Counted from the first letter of the stretch, positions 27,680 through 42,620 are shown. The stretch is DNA of 64,000 nt from Pantoea sp. Mb-10 (GCF_021272205.1 NZ_JAJSDX010000004.1:372001-436000), one strand, 5' to 3'. Notes: generated by a model not told the origin, from the sequence alone. Made by a program: numbers and translations.

Positions 27680-30499
27680 ATGAGTGACTATAAATCTACC
27701 CTGAATTTGCCGGAAACGGGGTTCCCAATGCGTGGCGACCTGGCCAAACGCGAACCGGGAATGCTGCAACGTTGGTATGATGACAACCTGTACGGCATCA
27801 TCCGCGAAGCCAAAAAAGGGAAAAAAACCTTTATTTTGCATGATGGCCCTCCCTATGCGAACGGCAGCATTCATATTGGTCACTCCGTTAATAAAATTCT
27901 GAAAGACATTATCGTTAAGTCGAAAGGCATGGCGGGCTTTGACTCGCCTTATGTGCCGGGTTGGGACTGCCATGGCTTGCCGATCGAACACAAAGTTGAG
28001 CAGATGATCGGTAAGCCCGGCGAGAAAGTGAGCGCCGCGGAGTTCCGCGAGGCATGCCGTAACTACGCGGCAGAGCAGGTTGAAGGCCAGAAAAAGGACT
28101 TTATCCGCTTGGGCGTGCTGGGTGACTGGCAGCGTCCCTACCTCACCATGGATTTCACCACCGAAGCCAACATCATTCGCGCGCTGGGGAAAATCATTGG
28201 CAATGGGCACCTGCACAAAGGCGCCAAGCCCGTGCACTGGTGCATGGACTGCCGTTCGGCGCTGGCCGAAGCGGAAGTTGAATATTACGACAAAACCTCG
28301 CCCTCCATTGATGTGATGTTCAATGCGGTGGATGCGGATGCCGTGCGCGCGAAATTTGGCGTTGCGTCCTCAGAAGGGCCGGTGGCGCTGGTCATCTGGA
28401 CCACCACGCCGTGGACCCTGCCGGCCAACCGGGGCATCTCACTTCACCCCGAGTTTGACTATCAGCTGCTGCAACTCGACGGGCGCAGCGTGATCCTCGC
28501 GAAAGATCTGGTTGAGAGCGTGATGAAGCGCGCCGGTGTTAGCGACTGGACCGTGCTCGGTGAGTGCAAAGGCGCAGCGCTTGAGCTGCAGCTGTTCCAG
28601 CATCCTTTCCTCGAGCAGATTCAGTCCAAAGTGGTGTTGGGCGAGCACGTGACCCTCGATGCCGGTACCGGTGCGGTGCACACGGCGCCTGGCCACGGTC
28701 CGGACGATTATGTGATCGGCCAAAAGTACGGTCTGGAAACCGCCAATCCGGTGGGGCCAGACGGCGCTTACCTGCCGGGGACGTACCCCACGCTGGATGG
28801 CGTAAACGTATTCAAAGCCAACGACAAGGTCGTTGAGCTGCTGAAAGAAAAGGGCGCGCTGCTGCACGTTGAAAAGCTGCTGCACAGCTATCCGCACTGC
28901 TGGCGCCACAAGACGCCAATTATCTTCCGTGCCACGCCACAGTGGTTCATCAGCATGGACCAAAAGGGACTGCGCGCGCAGTCGCTGAAAGAGATCAAAG
29001 GCGTGCAGTGGATCCCAGACTGGGGCCAGGCGCGCATTGAATCCATGGTCGCTAACCGTCCAGACTGGTGCATTTCGCGTCAGCGTACCTGGGGCGTACC
29101 GATGGCGCTGTTCGTCCATAAAGAGACCGAGCAGCTGCATCCCGATACGCTGGAACTGATGGAGAAAGTCGCGCAGCGCGTCGAGCAGGACGGCATTCAG
29201 GCGTGGTGGGATCTTGACCCGCGCGATCTGATGGGCGACGACGCCGATCGCTATGTCAAAGTGCCCGATACGCTTGATGTATGGTTCGATTCCGGCTCAA
29301 CCAGCTACGCCGTGGTCGATGCCCGCCCTGAGTTTGCCGGGCACGCGCCGGATATGTATCTGGAAGGTTCGGATCAGCACCGCGGCTGGTTTATGTCCTC
29401 GCTGATGATCTCTACCGCGATGAAGGGCAAAGCGCCTTATCGTCAGGTACTGACCCATGGCTTCACCGTGGACGGTCAGGGCCGCAAAATGTCGAAATCC
29501 ATCGGCAATACCGTGGCACCGCAGGATGTGATGGACAAACTGGGCGCCGACATTCTGCGCCTGTGGGTGGCCTCAACTGACTATTCCGGCGAGATGGCGG
29601 TGTCGGATGAAATTCTCAAACGCGCAGCGGACAGCTATCGTCGCATCCGCAACACCGCGCGTTTCTTGCTGGCAAACCTGGCGGGCTTCAACCCGGCCAC
29701 CGATTGCGTTCAGCCGGATGACATGGTGGTGGTGGACCGCTGGGCAGTCGGGCGTGCGCTGGCGGCGCAGCAAGATATCATTACCTCTTACGAGCACTAC
29801 GACTTCCACGAAGTGGTGCAGCGCCTGATGCACTTCTGCTCCATTGAGATGGGCTCGTTCTATCTGGATGTGATCAAAGATCGTCAGTACACGGCAAAAG
29901 GCGATAGCCTGGCGCGTCGCAGCTGCCAGACCGCGCTGTGGCACATTGCAGAAGCGCTGGTTCGCTGGATGGCGCCGATCATGTCCTTTACCGCTGATGA
30001 AATTTGGGGCTACCTGCCGGGCGACCGCGCCAAGTATGTGTTCACCGAAGAGTGGTACACCGGCCTGTTCGGTCTTGCCGACAACGAAGCGCTGAATGAT
30101 GCTTACTGGGAAACGCTGCTGAAAGTGCGTGGCGAAGTGAACAAAGTGATCGAGCAGGCGCGCAGCGACAAGCGCATCGGCGGTGCACTTGAGGCCAACG
30201 TCACCCTCTACGCCGACGCAGAGCTGGCGGCGAAGCTGCAGGCCCTTGGCGATGAACTGCGCTTCGTTCTGCTGACTTCCGGCGCCAGCGTGGCGGATTA
30301 CGCGCTGGCCAGCGAAGAGGCGCAGCAAAGCGAGCTGTTGAAAGGGCTGAAAGTGGCGCTGCATAAAGCCGCCGGTGAGAAGTGCCCGCGCTGCTGGCAC
30401 TACACCACCGATGTGGGGCAGAACCCGGAGCACGCAGCGGTGTGTGGACGGTGCTATACCAACGTCGCCGGCGACGGTGAAACGCGGAAATTTGCCTGA
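27680..30499 (+). CDS. ileS: Isoleucyl-tRNA synthetase
   Basis: Class I synthetase charging tRNA-Ile, with an editing domain that clears valine. 939 residues (E. coli 938). HIGH motif in [19 protein letters not shown] near residue 60; KMSKS motif in [14 protein letters not shown] near 600. The CP1 editing domain includes [13 protein letters not shown]. The C-terminal zinc site has CPRCWHYT and CGRCYTNV. Its TGA overlaps the lspA ATG by one base, which indicates translational coupling. Confidence 0.99.
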   Translation: MSDYKSTLNLPETGFPMRGDLAKREPGMLQRWYDDNLYGIIREAKKGKKTFILHDGPPYANGSIHIGHSVNKILKDIIVKSKGMAGFDSPYVPGWDCHGLPIEHKVEQMIGKPGEKVSAAEFREACRNYAAEQVEGQKKDFIRLGVLGDWQRPYLTMDFTTEANIIRALGKIIGNGHLHKGAKPVHWCMDCRSALAEAEVEYYDKTSPSIDVMFNAVDADAVRAKFGVASSEGPVALVIWTTTPWTLPANRGISLHPEFDYQLLQLDGRSVILAKDLVESVMKRAGVSDWTVLGECKGAALELQLFQHPFLEQIQSKVVLGEHVTLDAGTGAVHTAPGHGPDDYVIGQKYGLETANPVGPDGAYLPGTYPTLDGVNVFKANDKVVELLKEKGALLHVEKLLHSYPHCWRHKTPIIFRATPQWFISMDQKGLRAQSLKEIKGVQWIPDWGQARIESMVANRPDWCISRQRTWGVPMALFVHKETEQLHPDTLELMEKVAQRVEQDGIQAWWDLDPRDLMGDDADRYVKVPDTLDVWFDSGSTSYAVVDARPEFAGHAPDMYLEGSDQHRGWFMSSLMISTAMKGKAPYRQVLTHGFTVDGQGRKMSKSIGNTVAPQDVMDKLGADILRLWVASTDYSGEMAVSDEILKRAADSYRRIRNTARFLLANLAGFNPATDCVQPDDMVVVDRWAVGRALAAQQDIITSYEHYDFHEVVQRLMHFCSIEMGSFYLDVIKDRQYTAKGDSLARRSCQTALWHIAEALVRWMAPIMSFTADEIWGYLPGDRAKYVFTEEWYTGLFGLADNEALNDAYWETLLKVRGEVNKVIEQARSDKRIGGALEANVTLYADAELAAKLQALGDELRFVLLTSGASVADYALASEEAQQSELLKGLKVALHKAAGEKCPRCWHYTTDVGQNPEHAAVCGRCYTNVAGDGETRKFA

Positions 30500-31002
30500 T
30501 GAATAAACTGTTTTCAACCGGCTTGCGCTGGATATGGCTGGTGCTGGTGGTGATCGCCATCGATTTCGCCAGCAAGCAGTGGGTCATGAACAATATGCAG
30601 CTGCACGAAACGCAGCCGCTGATGCCGTTCCTGAATCTGTTCTATGCGCACAACTACGGTGCAGCGTTCAGCTTTCTGGCGGACAAAGGCGGCTGGCAGC
30701 GCTGGTTCTTTGCGGGCATAGCAGTAGCGATTGTGGTGTCGCTGCTGGCGATGATGTACCGCAACGATGCGCGTCACAAGCTCACCAATATCGCTTATGC
30801 GCTGATCATTGGCGGGGCGCTGGGCAATTTGTTCGATCGCGCTTATCACGGCTTTGTGGTGGACTTTATCGACTTCTACGTCGGTAATTGGCACTTTGCC
30901 ACCTTTAACATCGCCGACTGCGGCATTTGCATTGGGGCCGCGCTCATCGTGCTGGAAGGTTTCCTGAGCCCTAAAAGCAAACAGGCCACTCCCAAGGTTT
31001 AA
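30499..31002 (+). CDS. lspA: Lipoprotein signal peptidase
   Basis: Signal peptidase II, an inner-membrane aspartic protease that cuts prolipoproteins before the lipidated cysteine. 167 residues (E. coli 164), four membrane helices. The catalytic aspartates are Asp122 in [11 protein letters not shown] and Asp140 in [22 protein letters not shown] is also conserved. It overlaps the ileS stop by one base and is followed after 16 bp by fkpB. Confidence 0.98.
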   Translation: MNKLFSTGLRWIWLVLVVIAIDFASKQWVMNNMQLHETQPLMPFLNLFYAHNYGAAFSFLADKGGWQRWFFAGIAVAIVVSLLAMMYRNDARHKLTNIAYALIIGGALGNLFDRAYHGFVVDFIDFYVGNWHFATFNIADCGICIGAALIVLEGFLSPKSKQATPKV

Positions 31003-31018
31003 AGAGAAAGGGTAATCA

Positions 31019-31489
31019 ATGACAGACTTAGTTCAGCGCGACAGCGCGTTGCTGGTGCATTTTATTCTCAAGCTGGAAGATGGCTCAACGGCCGAATCCA
31101 CGCGCGCCAACGGCAAACCAGCGCTGTTCCGTCTGGGAGATGGCAGCCTGTCAGCCGCGCTTGAGCAGGAATTACTCGGTCGCCAGGCCGGCGATAAGCA
31201 TACCTTTACCCTGGCGCCAGAAGATGCGTTTGGTGCCAGTAGCCCAGACCTGATTCAGTACTTCTCGCGCCGTGATTTCATCGACGCCGGTGAGCCGGAA
31301 GTCGGGGCGATTATGCTATTCAGCGGCATGGGCGGCAGTGAAATGCCCGGCGTGATCCGCGAAGTCTCCGGCGATTCAATCACCGTGGACTTCAACCATC
31401 CGCTGGCCGGTCAGCGCATTCAATTTGAGATTGAAGTGCTGGAAATCGATCCGGTCCTGGAGGCAAACGATGCAAATTCTGTTAGCTAA
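31019..31489 (+). CDS. fkpB: FKBP-type peptidyl-prolyl isomerase FkpB (SlpA)
   Basis: Cytoplasmic SlyD-like prolyl isomerase with chaperone activity. 156 residues (E. coli 149). The FKBP half-domains ([35 protein letters not shown]) flank an inserted IF domain ([20 protein letters not shown]). The C-terminal extension overlaps the ispH start by 20 bp. The operon position is the same as in E. coli. Confidence 0.95.
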   Translation: MTDLVQRDSALLVHFILKLEDGSTAESTRANGKPALFRLGDGSLSAALEQELLGRQAGDKHTFTLAPEDAFGASSPDLIQYFSRRDFIDAGEPEVGAIMLFSGMGGSEMPGVIREVSGDSITVDFNHPLAGQRIQFEIEVLEIDPVLEANDANSVS

Positions 31490-32423
31490 CCCGCGCGGCT
31501 TTTGCGCGGGCGTCGACCGTGCGATCAGCATTGTTGAGCGCGCGCTGGAGATGTACGGCGCCCCTATCTACGTCCGACACGAAGTGGTGCACAACCGCTA
31601 TGTGGTCAACGGCCTGCGTGAACGCGGTGCGATCTTCATCGAAGAGATCAGTGAAGTGCCGGACAACGCCATTTTGATCTTCTCGGCGCACGGCGTCTCT
31701 CAGGCAGTGCGCGCCGAAGCAAAATCGCGCAATCTGACGATGTTATTTGATGCCACCTGCCCGCTGGTGACCAAAGTGCATATGGAAGTGGCGCGTGCCA
31801 GTCGCAAAGGCGTGGAGGCTATCCTTATCGGCCATGCCGGGCATCCTGAAGTGGAAGGCACCATGGGGCAGTACAACAACCCCGCTGGCGGCATGTATTT
31901 GGTGGAATCACCGGAAGATGTGTTCAAGCTCAACGTTAAAGACGAGAGCAATCTCTGTTTTATGACGCAAACCACGCTCTCCGTTGACGACACCTCCGAT
32001 GTGATTGACGCGCTGCGTCAGCGCTTCCCGGCGATCGTGGGGCCGCGCAAAGATGACATCTGCTATGCCACGACTAACCGTCAGGAAGCCGTTCGCGTGC
32101 TGGCGCGCGATGCGGATGTGGTGCTGGTCGTAGGATCAAAAAACTCATCAAACTCTAACCGGTTGGCCGAACTGGCCCAGCGCGCGGGCAAACTTGCCAA
32201 GCTGATTGACTCCGCGGACGATATCCAGGAAGAGTGGGTTAAAGATCGCGCAACCATTGGCGTGACGGCCGGTGCCTCGGCGCCGGATATTCTGGTGCAG
32301 CAGGTGGTTGAGCGCTTGCGCGAACTCGGCGGCGAAGCAGCGGTTGAGCTTATTGGTCGGGAAGAGAATATTGTGTTCGAAGTGCCCAAAGAGCTGCGCG
32401 TTGACGTACGCAACGTTCAGTAA
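31470..32423 (+). CDS. ispH: 4-hydroxy-3-methylbut-2-enyl diphosphate reductase
   Basis: Last enzyme of the MEP isoprenoid pathway; a [4Fe-4S] protein that makes IPP and DMAPP. 317 residues (E. coli 316). Cluster cysteines are Cys12 in [13 protein letters not shown], one in [11 protein letters not shown] and one in [11 protein letters not shown]. The substrate motif [13 protein letters not shown] is present. ATG at 31470 behind TGGAGG; the frame is open further up but the family starts at [10 protein letters not shown]. It ends in a strong terminator. The E. coli rihC gene between ispH and dapB is missing. Confidence 0.98.
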   Translation: MQILLANPRGFCAGVDRAISIVERALEMYGAPIYVRHEVVHNRYVVNGLRERGAIFIEEISEVPDNAILIFSAHGVSQAVRAEAKSRNLTMLFDATCPLVTKVHMEVARASRKGVEAILIGHAGHPEVEGTMGQYNNPAGGMYLVESPEDVFKLNVKDESNLCFMTQTTLSVDDTSDVIDALRQRFPAIVGPRKDDICYATTNRQEAVRVLARDADVVLVVGSKNSSNSNRLAELAQRAGKLAKLIDSADDIQEEWVKDRATIGVTAGASAPDILVQQVVERLRELGGEAAVELIGREENIVFEVPKELRVDVRNVQ

Positions 32424-32438
32424 CCGAACGACAAACAA

Positions 32439-32469
32439 AAAAGACCGACGCTGTTCGGTCTTTTTTTTG
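32439..32469 (+). terminator. ispH terminator
   Basis: Stem AAGACCGA (32441-32448) with TCGGTCTT (32455-32462), 6-nt loop, A-run before and eight T after. Confidence 0.92.
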
Positions 32470-32623
32470 CCTGGCGTCCGCGTACTTGCCGGGCGGACAT
32501 TGCTTTTACTGATGATCTTGGGCGGCGAGTACAAAATTCTAATTATGGCTTTTTTAAGGTGGCGTGAGGGTTATCTGACCGTTAACCTGTTCACGTGCAT
32601 GCATAGTTTTGTATCAGGAATGA

Positions 32624-33442
<819 letters not shown>

Positions 33443-33497
33443 CCTGTGTTGTGAACCATCGTGATGTGGTTATTTCAATCAGCAATACATTGATTGA

Positions 33498-33530
33498 AAA
33501 GGGCAATATTATTATTGCCCTTTATTTTGT
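33498..33530 (+). terminator. dapB terminator
   Basis: An 11-bp stem AAAGGGCAATA (33498-33508) with TATTGCCCTTT (33513-33523), 4-nt loop, then TATTTTG. Confidence 0.88.
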
Positions 33531-33619
33531 CCTAAAAGTAGCAGGGAGCATTAAAAAATAAGGTGAGTTGCGCGTTTTATTGTTTTTACCCTGCGTTTTT
33601 CCTGTCGCAAACGCAAATT

Positions 33620-33635
33620 TTGACCATTTGGTCAA
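33620..33635. promoter_or_regulatory. RutR-type operator upstream of carAB
   Basis: TTGACCATTTGGTCAA has 7-bp arms that match exactly the RutR consensus TTGACCA-N2-TGGTCAA. In E. coli RutR, the uracil/thymine-sensing regulator of rut, also binds in the carAB control region. Just before it, CGCAAACG (33606-33613) is half of a PurR-like site; that part is weak. Confidence 0.75.
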
Positions 33636-33849
33636 AAATATCCTCCGGTTGGCGCACTGCGGCGGTTGATTTCATCAGGCAACCGTTTAATTGACTGAGT
33701 TATTGCGATCTTTTACTGGTTTTCGACAAGTTTTATCTCCAGTGACGTATAAAACCTAAAAAAATAGCCCTAAAGTGTAGACTTTCACCAGGGTGATCAT
33801 TAGAATGCGCGCAATTTGCCAAAAATCGAGCAGTCAGGCGGTTTTTACG

Positions 33850-33879
33850 TTGATTCAGACGTCTGTTTTGAATTAATAT
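33850..33879 (+). promoter_or_regulatory. carAB P2-type promoter
   Basis: TTGATT (33850-33855), 18-bp spacer, TAATAT (33874-33879), 36 bp before the carA start. Its -10 lies inside the first ARG box, as for the arginine-repressed P2 of E. coli. The upstream AT-rich region 33700-33790 likely holds the pyrimidine-regulated P1, which I cannot place exactly. Confidence 0.65.
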
Positions 33880-33907
33880 GCAGATATTGTGACTGTTTAT
33901 TCCCTGG
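33869..33907. promoter_or_regulatory. Two ARG boxes (ArgR operator) at carA
   Basis: Box 1 at 33869-33886 (TGAATTAATATGCAGATA) and box 2 at 33890-33907, 3 bp apart. Spacing and box 1 sequence match the E. coli carAB ArgR operator; box 2 is more diverged. Box 2 reaches the ribosome binding site. Confidence 0.7.
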
Positions 33908-33915
33908 AGGATGTT

Positions 33916-35064
33916 TTGATTAAGTCAGCGCTCTTGGTTCTGGAAGACGGAACCCAATTCCACGGTCGGGCCATAGGGGCAACGGGGTCGGCAGTGGGTG
34001 AGGTCGTTTTCAACACGTCAATGACCGGTTATCAAGAAATTCTCACTGATCCTTCCTATTCCCGCCAGATCGTTACTCTCACTTATCCCCATATCGGCAA
34101 TGTTGGCGTCAACCGCGCTGATGAAGAATCCAGCCAAATCCATGCGCAAGGGCTCGTTATCCGCGATTTACCGCTGATTACCAGCAACTTCCGCAGCGAA
34201 GAGAGTTTGTCAGCGTATTTGCAGCGCAATAATATTGTCGGCATTGCGGATATCGATACCCGCAAACTGACCCGTCTGCTGCGCGAGAAAGGCGCGCAGA
34301 GCGGCTGCATCATCGCGGGCGATAACCCGGATGCGGCGCTGGCGTTGCAAAAAGCGCAGGCGTTCCCCGGTTTGAAGGGCATGGATCTGGCCAAAGAAGT
34401 CACGACCGCAGAGACCTACCGTTGGCAGCAAGGCAGCTGGACGCTGGCAAACGATCTGCCTGAGCAACAAACGGCAGAAGCGCTGCCTTATCATGTTGTG
34501 GCTTACGATTACGGCGCGAAGCGTAACATCCTGCGCATGCTGGTGGATCGCGGCTGCCGCCTGACGGTGGTGCCTGCGAAAACCCCGGCGGAAGAAGTGC
34601 TGGCCATGAATCCAGACGGTATCTTCCTGTCCAACGGACCCGGTGACCCGGAGCCGTGTGATTACGCGATTCAGGCTATTCAAACCTTCTTGACCACCGA
34701 CATTCCGGTATTTGGTATCTGCCTGGGTCATCAGCTGCTGGCGCTGGCGAGCGGTGCCAAGACGGTGAAAATGAAATTAGGCCACCACGGCGGCAACCAT
34801 CCGGTGAAAGATCTCGACAATAACACGGTGATGATCACCGCGCAGAACCACGGTTTCGCAGTGGATGATGCTCAACTGCCTGCCAATCTGCGCGTCACGC
34901 ATGTGTCGCTGTTCGACCAAACGGTGCAGGGTATTCACCGCACCGATAAACCGGCTTTCAGCTTCCAGGGACACCCCGAAGCGAGCCCAGGCCCGCACGA
35001 TGCGGCGCCACTGTTCGATCACTTTATCGAACTGATTGAAGCCTACCGTTCAAACGCGAAGTAA
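33916..35064 (+). CDS. carA: Carbamoyl-phosphate synthase small chain
   Basis: Glutamine amidotransferase subunit that feeds ammonia to CarB for arginine and pyrimidine synthesis. 382 residues, as in E. coli. The class I GATase nucleophile is the Cys in [12 protein letters not shown], with His/Glu in [12 protein letters not shown]. The start is TTG at 33916, reading TTGATTAAG with GGAGG six bases before it, the same as the E. coli carA UUG start. A longer frame from a GTG at 33889 would cover the ribosome binding site and is rejected. Confidence 0.97.
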   Translation: MIKSALLVLEDGTQFHGRAIGATGSAVGEVVFNTSMTGYQEILTDPSYSRQIVTLTYPHIGNVGVNRADEESSQIHAQGLVIRDLPLITSNFRSEESLSAYLQRNNIVGIADIDTRKLTRLLREKGAQSGCIIAGDNPDAALALQKAQAFPGLKGMDLAKEVTTAETYRWQQGSWTLANDLPEQQTAEALPYHVVAYDYGAKRNILRMLVDRGCRLTVVPAKTPAEEVLAMNPDGIFLSNGPGDPEPCDYAIQAIQTFLTTDIPVFGICLGHQLLALASGAKTVKMKLGHHGGNHPVKDLDNNTVMITAQNHGFAVDDAQLPANLRVTHVSLFDQTVQGIHRTDKPAFSFQGHPEASPGPHDAAPLFDHFIELIEAYRSNAK

Positions 35065-35077
35065 TCAGGAGCCCACG

Positions 35078-38299
<3,222 letters not shown>

Positions 38300-38328
38300 C
38301 GTCTGCAACAAGCGGTGATTACGTCTCT

Positions 38329-38359
38329 CAGCGGCGCCTAAGTGCGCCGCTTTTTTTAT
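38329..38359 (+). terminator. carB terminator
   Basis: Stem GCGGCGC (38331-38337) with GCGCCGC (38344-38350), 6-nt loop, seven T. Confidence 0.9.
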
Positions 38360-38543
38360 CGATTTAACTTATGGTTAGCGTTTAAGACAGTGAAAGTAGT
38401 AATTTGACATAAGGTTTGTCTAATCATGCGGTAAAACGCATTTTTAGGAATATTCGCACAAATTTATAAACGTATCCCCGTCAGTCACCCCTTACTATCT
38501 CGCTCGCTCATGAAAAGAGCGTTTACCTTATCGGGATATAAAA

Positions 38544-39689
38544 ATGAAAATGCGTGCTTTCACTCTTTGCGCGGTCGCCGCGTTACTCGCCGCTGCGCCG
38601 CTTGCCAGCCAGGCGGAAATTACCTTGTTAAAACAAGATCCCCAGGCGGGCGATCCACTTAGTCGGCTGACATTCAAAGTGGGCGGCAGTATCCGTCCAC
38701 AATTTCTGCATCAAAACGGCGTCAACGACAAGTCGTATAAACGCAACGGCTACGACGGCGGCACCCGTTTCCGCTTTGGCGCAGATTATGCGTTGTTTGA
38801 CGACGTAAGCTGGGTGAGCTATTACGAGCTGGGCGTAAATATTCCCGCCCAGTTCAACTGGGATCACCACTATGCCACCACTGACCGCGACACCACCCGC
38901 CGTCAGCTTTATACCGGTTTCAAAAGTAAAACCTGGGGCCAGCTGACGTTCGGCCAGCAAAACAGCGTCTTCTATGATGTGGTGGGTGCCAAAACCGACA
39001 TCTGGGATTACGACATGAAAGCCCAGGGCTCGGGCGTGGGGATCAACGGCGATTACGATGGCACCTACCGTTCACGTAAAATGCTTAAATATAAGAACAG
39101 TTTCGGCGATGCAGATGTCTATGCTGCCTATCTGTTTGAGGACAATGCGCTGCTGCAGCGCGGTAATAACCTGCGCTATCAGCGTAAGGGCGGTGGCTCG
39201 CTTGGCGTGGACTACCACCTTGCGCACGATCTGACCTGGGGCACCGCGTGGAACTTCACCCGCGCGACGATGCGCAACAACGCCAGCGGCGACAGCAAAG
39301 ATTACAACCAAAACATTTATGGCACGGCGCTGAGCTGGACACCGGATAGCTGGACGCTTTCAGCGGGCGCAGGCTGGTATCAGAACTTTGCGCCAACCGG
39401 CATTAAAAATGCCAACACTTATTTTGCTGACGATGCATGGGGCGTTGAGTACTTCGCGGGCTATAAATTCCCGGTGGGGCACTATGCGGTGAAATCGGTG
39501 CAGCCTTACGTCATGGGCGACCGACTGGAGTTCGTCAATGGCCGTAACTACAAGCGCATTGATAACGGCGTCGGCGTCAGTGCGCAGCTCGACTACGGTT
39601 TCCGTGTGGATTACGAATACGTGATTACCTCCAGCACCGATAAGTCTCTGGGCAACGTCAACCTGGTTCGCCTGCGCTACGATTTCTAA
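38544..39689 (+). CDS. Outer-membrane porin (16-strand general porin type)
   Basis: 381 residues with a 24-residue signal peptide ending ASQA before EITLLK. The mature part is rich in alternating Tyr/Phe/Trp beta strands (SRLTFKVGGSIRPQFLHQNG, RQLYTGFKSKTWGQLTFGQQ) and ends RLRYDF with a terminal Phe, the outer-membrane insertion signal. The LTFGQQNSVFYDVVG stretch suits the loop 3 constriction of trimeric porins. Likely a diffusion channel in the outer membrane; selectivity unknown. Its own leader of 244 bp is AT-rich after the carB terminator. E. coli has cai, fix and kef genes at this site, so this is a lineage-specific occupant. Confidence 0.8.
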   Translation: MKMRAFTLCAVAALLAAAPLASQAEITLLKQDPQAGDPLSRLTFKVGGSIRPQFLHQNGVNDKSYKRNGYDGGTRFRFGADYALFDDVSWVSYYELGVNIPAQFNWDHHYATTDRDTTRRQLYTGFKSKTWGQLTFGQQNSVFYDVVGAKTDIWDYDMKAQGSGVGINGDYDGTYRSRKMLKYKNSFGDADVYAAYLFEDNALLQRGNNLRYQRKGGGSLGVDYHLAHDLTWGTAWNFTRATMRNNASGDSKDYNQNIYGTALSWTPDSWTLSAGAGWYQNFAPTGIKNANTYFADDAWGVEYFAGYKFPVGHYAVKSVQPYVMGDRLEFVNGRNYKRIDNGVGVSAQLDYGFRVDYEYVITSSTDKSLGNVNLVRLRYDF

Positions 39690-39697
39690 GGGCTTAG

Positions 39698-39730
39698 CCA
39701 ACGGCCCCTGCGGGGGTCATTGGTTTCTTT
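39698..39730 (+). terminator. Possible porin terminator
   Basis: Imperfect stem: CCAA (39698-39701) and CCCC pair with GGGG and TTGG (39720-39723), then TTTCTTT. Weak, but placed right after the stop. Confidence 0.45.
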
Positions 39731-39954
39731 ACATTTGATTGCCGCGACCTCCCGATTGACCCCTGAATTGTGCCGTGACCTGGGCTAAGGATGGCGGCTC
39801 TTTCCAGCCTTGTCTTAAATACTGGAGTAATACTCTGCCGTGCCGCAAAAATGCGGTGGCAAAGGTGCTTTACGTAAATAGCGCGGTCGCCCTATCGACG
39901 AAACTTTCGCCTTTCCGTATGATGGCGCCAATTTTTTCCTGTAGGTCTTTAAAC

Positions 39955-40449
39955 ATGATTAGTCTGATCGCGGCACTGGCTGCGGATCGCATTATTGGTA
40001 TGGAAAATGCCATGCCATGGAACCTGTCCGCGGATTTGGCATGGTTCAAGCGTAATACGCTGAACAAGCCCGTTATTATGGGGCGTTTGACCTTTGAATC
40101 CATTGGTCGCCCGCTGCCTGGACGACTCAATATTGTGGTCAGCCGTCAGCCAGGTACCCATGAGGGAGTGACCTGGGCCACGTCCCTGGAAGAAGCGATC
40201 GCGATCGCGGGCGATGCGCAAGAGATCATGGTGATTGGTGGCGGTCGCATTTACGAACAGATGCTGGCGCGCGCCGATCGCCTCTATCTGACGCATATCG
40301 ACGCTGAAGTTGAGGGCGACACGCAGTTCCCCGATTATGAGCCGGATGAGTGGCAGTCGACCTTCAGCGAGTTTCACGATGCCGACGCGCAGAACTCACA
40401 CAGCTATTGCTTTGAGATCCTGGATCGCCGCACGGAGTCTGGGGTGTAA
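39955..40449 (+). CDS. folA: Dihydrofolate reductase
   Basis: NADPH-dependent reduction of dihydrofolate, the trimethoprim target. 164 residues (E. coli 159). Active-site Asp27 in [11 protein letters not shown], the Met20-loop [13 protein letters not shown] motif [16 protein letters not shown] and [11 protein letters not shown]. Residues 45 and 47 (Leu and Phe in GRLTFES) differ from the E. coli His and Trp. The ATG at 39955 is chosen; the open frame reaches 39775 but without homology. The 265 bp between porin and folA otherwise show no gene. Confidence 0.97.
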   Translation: MISLIAALAADRIIGMENAMPWNLSADLAWFKRNTLNKPVIMGRLTFESIGRPLPGRLNIVVSRQPGTHEGVTWATSLEEAIAIAGDAQEIMVIGGGRIYEQMLARADRLYLTHIDAEVEGDTQFPDYEPDEWQSTFSEFHDADAQNSHSYCFEILDRRTESGV

Positions 40450-40460
40450 GCATGCCGATA

Positions 40461-40493
40461 AAAAAGCCCCGCTAATCCGCGGGGCTTTTTTTT
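40461..40493. terminator. Bidirectional terminator between folA and apaH
   Basis: Stem AGCCCCGC (40465-40472) with GCGGGGCT (40479-40486), 6-nt loop, A-run on the left and T-run on the right. It serves folA and the convergent apaH operon. Confidence 0.9.
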
Positions 40494-41364
40494 AGGAAGC
40501 GGTATCGTCAAGCGGCGACGAGGCGGTCGCGACAGGCTCGGCCAGTGCCGGCTCGCGGTTTGAGGTTTGCGTGAAGTATTCACCGCTTTCCCAATGGAGC
40601 AGGGTGAGCGTGCCGCCCCAGCAGCAACCGGTATCCAGCCCGATAACGTGCGGTGGCGTGCCTTTGCCCTCTAGCGATGCCCAGTGACCAAACACCTGCG
40701 TATAGTCAGGGCCAATTTTGCCCGGCACAGAGAACCAGGGTTTAAGCGGCGGCGGGGCGTCTGCGGGTGACTCTTTGCAGATCATATCCAGCTGACCATT
40801 GGGGAAGCAGAAGCGCATGCGCGTGAGTGCGTTAGTACTGAAGCGCAGGCGGGCTAATCCGGTGAGTTCGGGTGTCCAGTTATTGGGCATGTCACCGTAC
40901 ATCGCGTCCAGAAACAGCGGATAGCTGTCGCTGGCCAGCACGGCCTCGACTTCGCGGGCGCACATTTTTGCAGTATCGAGATCCCACTGCGGCGTAATGC
41001 CTGCATGGGCCATCAGCAGTTTTTTCTCTTCGTCCACCTGCAGCAGCGGCTGGCGGCGCAGCCAGTTAATTAAATCATCGGCATCATCCGCTTCCAGCAG
41101 CGGCGTGAGCCGATCTTTAGGCTTGTTACGGCTGATACCAGCGTACACGGCCAGCAGATGGAGATCGTGATTGCCTAATACCATGCGTACGCTGCTACCC
41201 AGCGACTTGACGTAGCGCAGCACGTCAAGCGATCCGGGGCCACGTGCGACCAGATCGCCCGTTAACCAGAGCGTATCCTGCTGGGGATCAAAGTTAACCT
41301 GCGCCAGCAGAGCGCGTAGCTCGTCATAACAGCCATGAACATCGCCAATCAGGTATGTACTCAT
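40492..41364 (-). CDS. apaH: Symmetrical Ap4A hydrolase
   Basis: Metallophosphatase that splits diadenosine tetraphosphate to two ADP; it also removes Np4 caps from RNA in E. coli. 290 residues (E. coli 280). Metal-binding motifs [31 protein letters not shown] and HAGITPQWD are all present. The C-terminus is about ten residues longer. Last gene of the surA-pdxA-rsmA-apaG-apaH operon, 49 bp after apaG. Confidence 0.97.
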   Translation of the reverse strand: MSTYLIGDVHGCYDELRALLAQVNFDPQQDTLWLTGDLVARGPGSLDVLRYVKSLGSSVRMVLGNHDLHLLAVYAGISRNKPKDRLTPLLEADDADDLINWLRRQPLLQVDEEKKLLMAHAGITPQWDLDTAKMCAREVEAVLASDSYPLFLDAMYGDMPNNWTPELTGLARLRFSTNALTRMRFCFPNGQLDMICKESPADAPPPLKPWFSVPGKIGPDYTQVFGHWASLEGKGTPPHVIGLDTGCCWGGTLTLLHWESGEYFTQTSNREPALAEPVATASSPLDDTAS

Positions 41365-41413
41365 TCGATCGTCCGATAAAACGCGCCGCCCGGACAGACC
41401 GGGCGGAGGAGAA

Positions 41414-41791
41414 TTAATGTATGTGGGTATTGATGGCCAGCCGAAAGACCGGTATCTCGACGTGGAAGGTTTCGCCCTGTTCGTCGATCATCACGTAGTG
41501 ACCTTGCATGGTGCCCATCGGCGTTTCAAGAACGGCGCCGCTGGTATACTGAAACTCACCGCCGGCCGCGATGTGCGGTTGCTCGCCGACAACGCCTTCA
41601 CCTTGCACCTCGGTTTCGCGCCCGTTGCCATTGGTAATCAGCCAGTAGCGGCTGAGCAACTGCACGTTGGCGCGGCCAATGTTGCGCAAGGTAATGGTGT
41701 AGGCAAACACGTACCGTTCGTCTTCCGGGGAAGATTGTGACGCCACATACTGACTCTGTACATGAACACACACGCGGGCCAGGTCACTCAT
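41414..41791 (-). CDS. apaG: ApaG protein (Co2+/Mg2+ efflux-associated)
   Basis: Small fibronectin-III-like fold protein, 125 residues as in E. coli. Mutants of the Salmonella homologue CorD are affected in Co2+ and Mg2+ flux; the molecular role is not clear. Conserved: [42 protein letters not shown] and [14 protein letters not shown]. It lies 4 bp after rsmA in the same operon. Confidence 0.95.
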   Translation of the reverse strand: MSDLARVCVHVQSQYVASQSSPEDERYVFAYTITLRNIGRANVQLLSRYWLITNGNGRETEVQGEGVVGEQPHIAAGGEFQYTSGAVLETPMGTMQGHYVMIDEQGETFHVEIPVFRLAINTHIH

Positions 41792-41795
41792 TCGC

Positions 41796-42620
41796 TTAGC
41801 TCTCCGGGGTTGCAGCCTGATGATTGCCTAACCAGTTTGCCAGTTCGCAATACTGCGCCACCGTAACGTTTTCGGCACGGAGCGAGGCATCAATGTTCAG
41901 TTCATCCAGCGCGCCAGCCGTAAACATATGGGCCAGACTGTTACGCAGGGTTTTACGCCGCTTGCCAAACGCTTCTGTAGTAATGCGACTCAGCAAGCGA
42001 ATATCGCTGACCGGATACGGTGCCTGTGTATAAGGCACCAGACGCACCACGGCAGAGTCCACCTTAGGCGGTGGCGTAAAGGAGTGTGGCGGCACTTCCA
42101 GTACCGGGATCACCTGACAGTAATACTGTGCCATGACGCTTAGGCGGCCATAAGCTTTGCTGCCCGGGCCGGCAACCAGACGATTGACCACCTCTTTTTG
42201 CAGCATGAAGTGCATGTCTTTAATCGACCCAGTATAGCTGAAAAGATGAAACATCAGCGGGGTCGAGATGTTGTAAGGCAAGTTGCCGAAGACGCGCAGC
42301 GGCTGACCTTTTTCCTGCGCCAGCGCAGCAAAATCAAAGGTCATCGCATCCTGCTGGAAAATGGTCAGCTTGGGTCCGAGAAACGGATGGGTCTGCAAAC
42401 GCGCGGCAAGATCGCGGTCCAGTTCAACAACGGTCAGCGCATCAAGGCGCTCACCCACGGGCTCGGTTAATGCACCGAGACCGGGGCCGATCTCCACCAG
42501 CGCTTCTCCTTTTTGTGGATGGATAGCGGAGACGATGCTGTCGATAATGTATTGATCGTTCAGGAAGTTCTGCCCGAAACGTTTGCGGGCATAGTGCCCC
42601 TGATGGACGCGATTATTCAT
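41796..42620 (-). CDS. rsmA: 16S rRNA dimethyladenosine transferase RsmA (KsgA)
   Basis: Dimethylates A1518 and A1519 of 16S rRNA late in 30S assembly; loss gives kasugamycin resistance. 274 residues (E. coli 273). [10 protein letters not shown] begins the fold, AdoMet motif [13 protein letters not shown] follows, and the catalytic [12 protein letters not shown] is intact. It overlaps pdxA by 8 bp, which indicates translational coupling. Confidence 0.98.
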   Translation of the reverse strand: MNNRVHQGHYARKRFGQNFLNDQYIIDSIVSAIHPQKGEALVEIGPGLGALTEPVGERLDALTVVELDRDLAARLQTHPFLGPKLTIFQQDAMTFDFAALAQEKGQPLRVFGNLPYNISTPLMFHLFSYTGSIKDMHFMLQKEVVNRLVAGPGSKAYGRLSVMAQYYCQVIPVLEVPPHSFTPPPKVDSAVVRLVPYTQAPYPVSDIRLLSRITTEAFGKRRKTLRNSLAHMFTAGALDELNIDASLRAENVTVAQYCELANWLGNHQAATPES

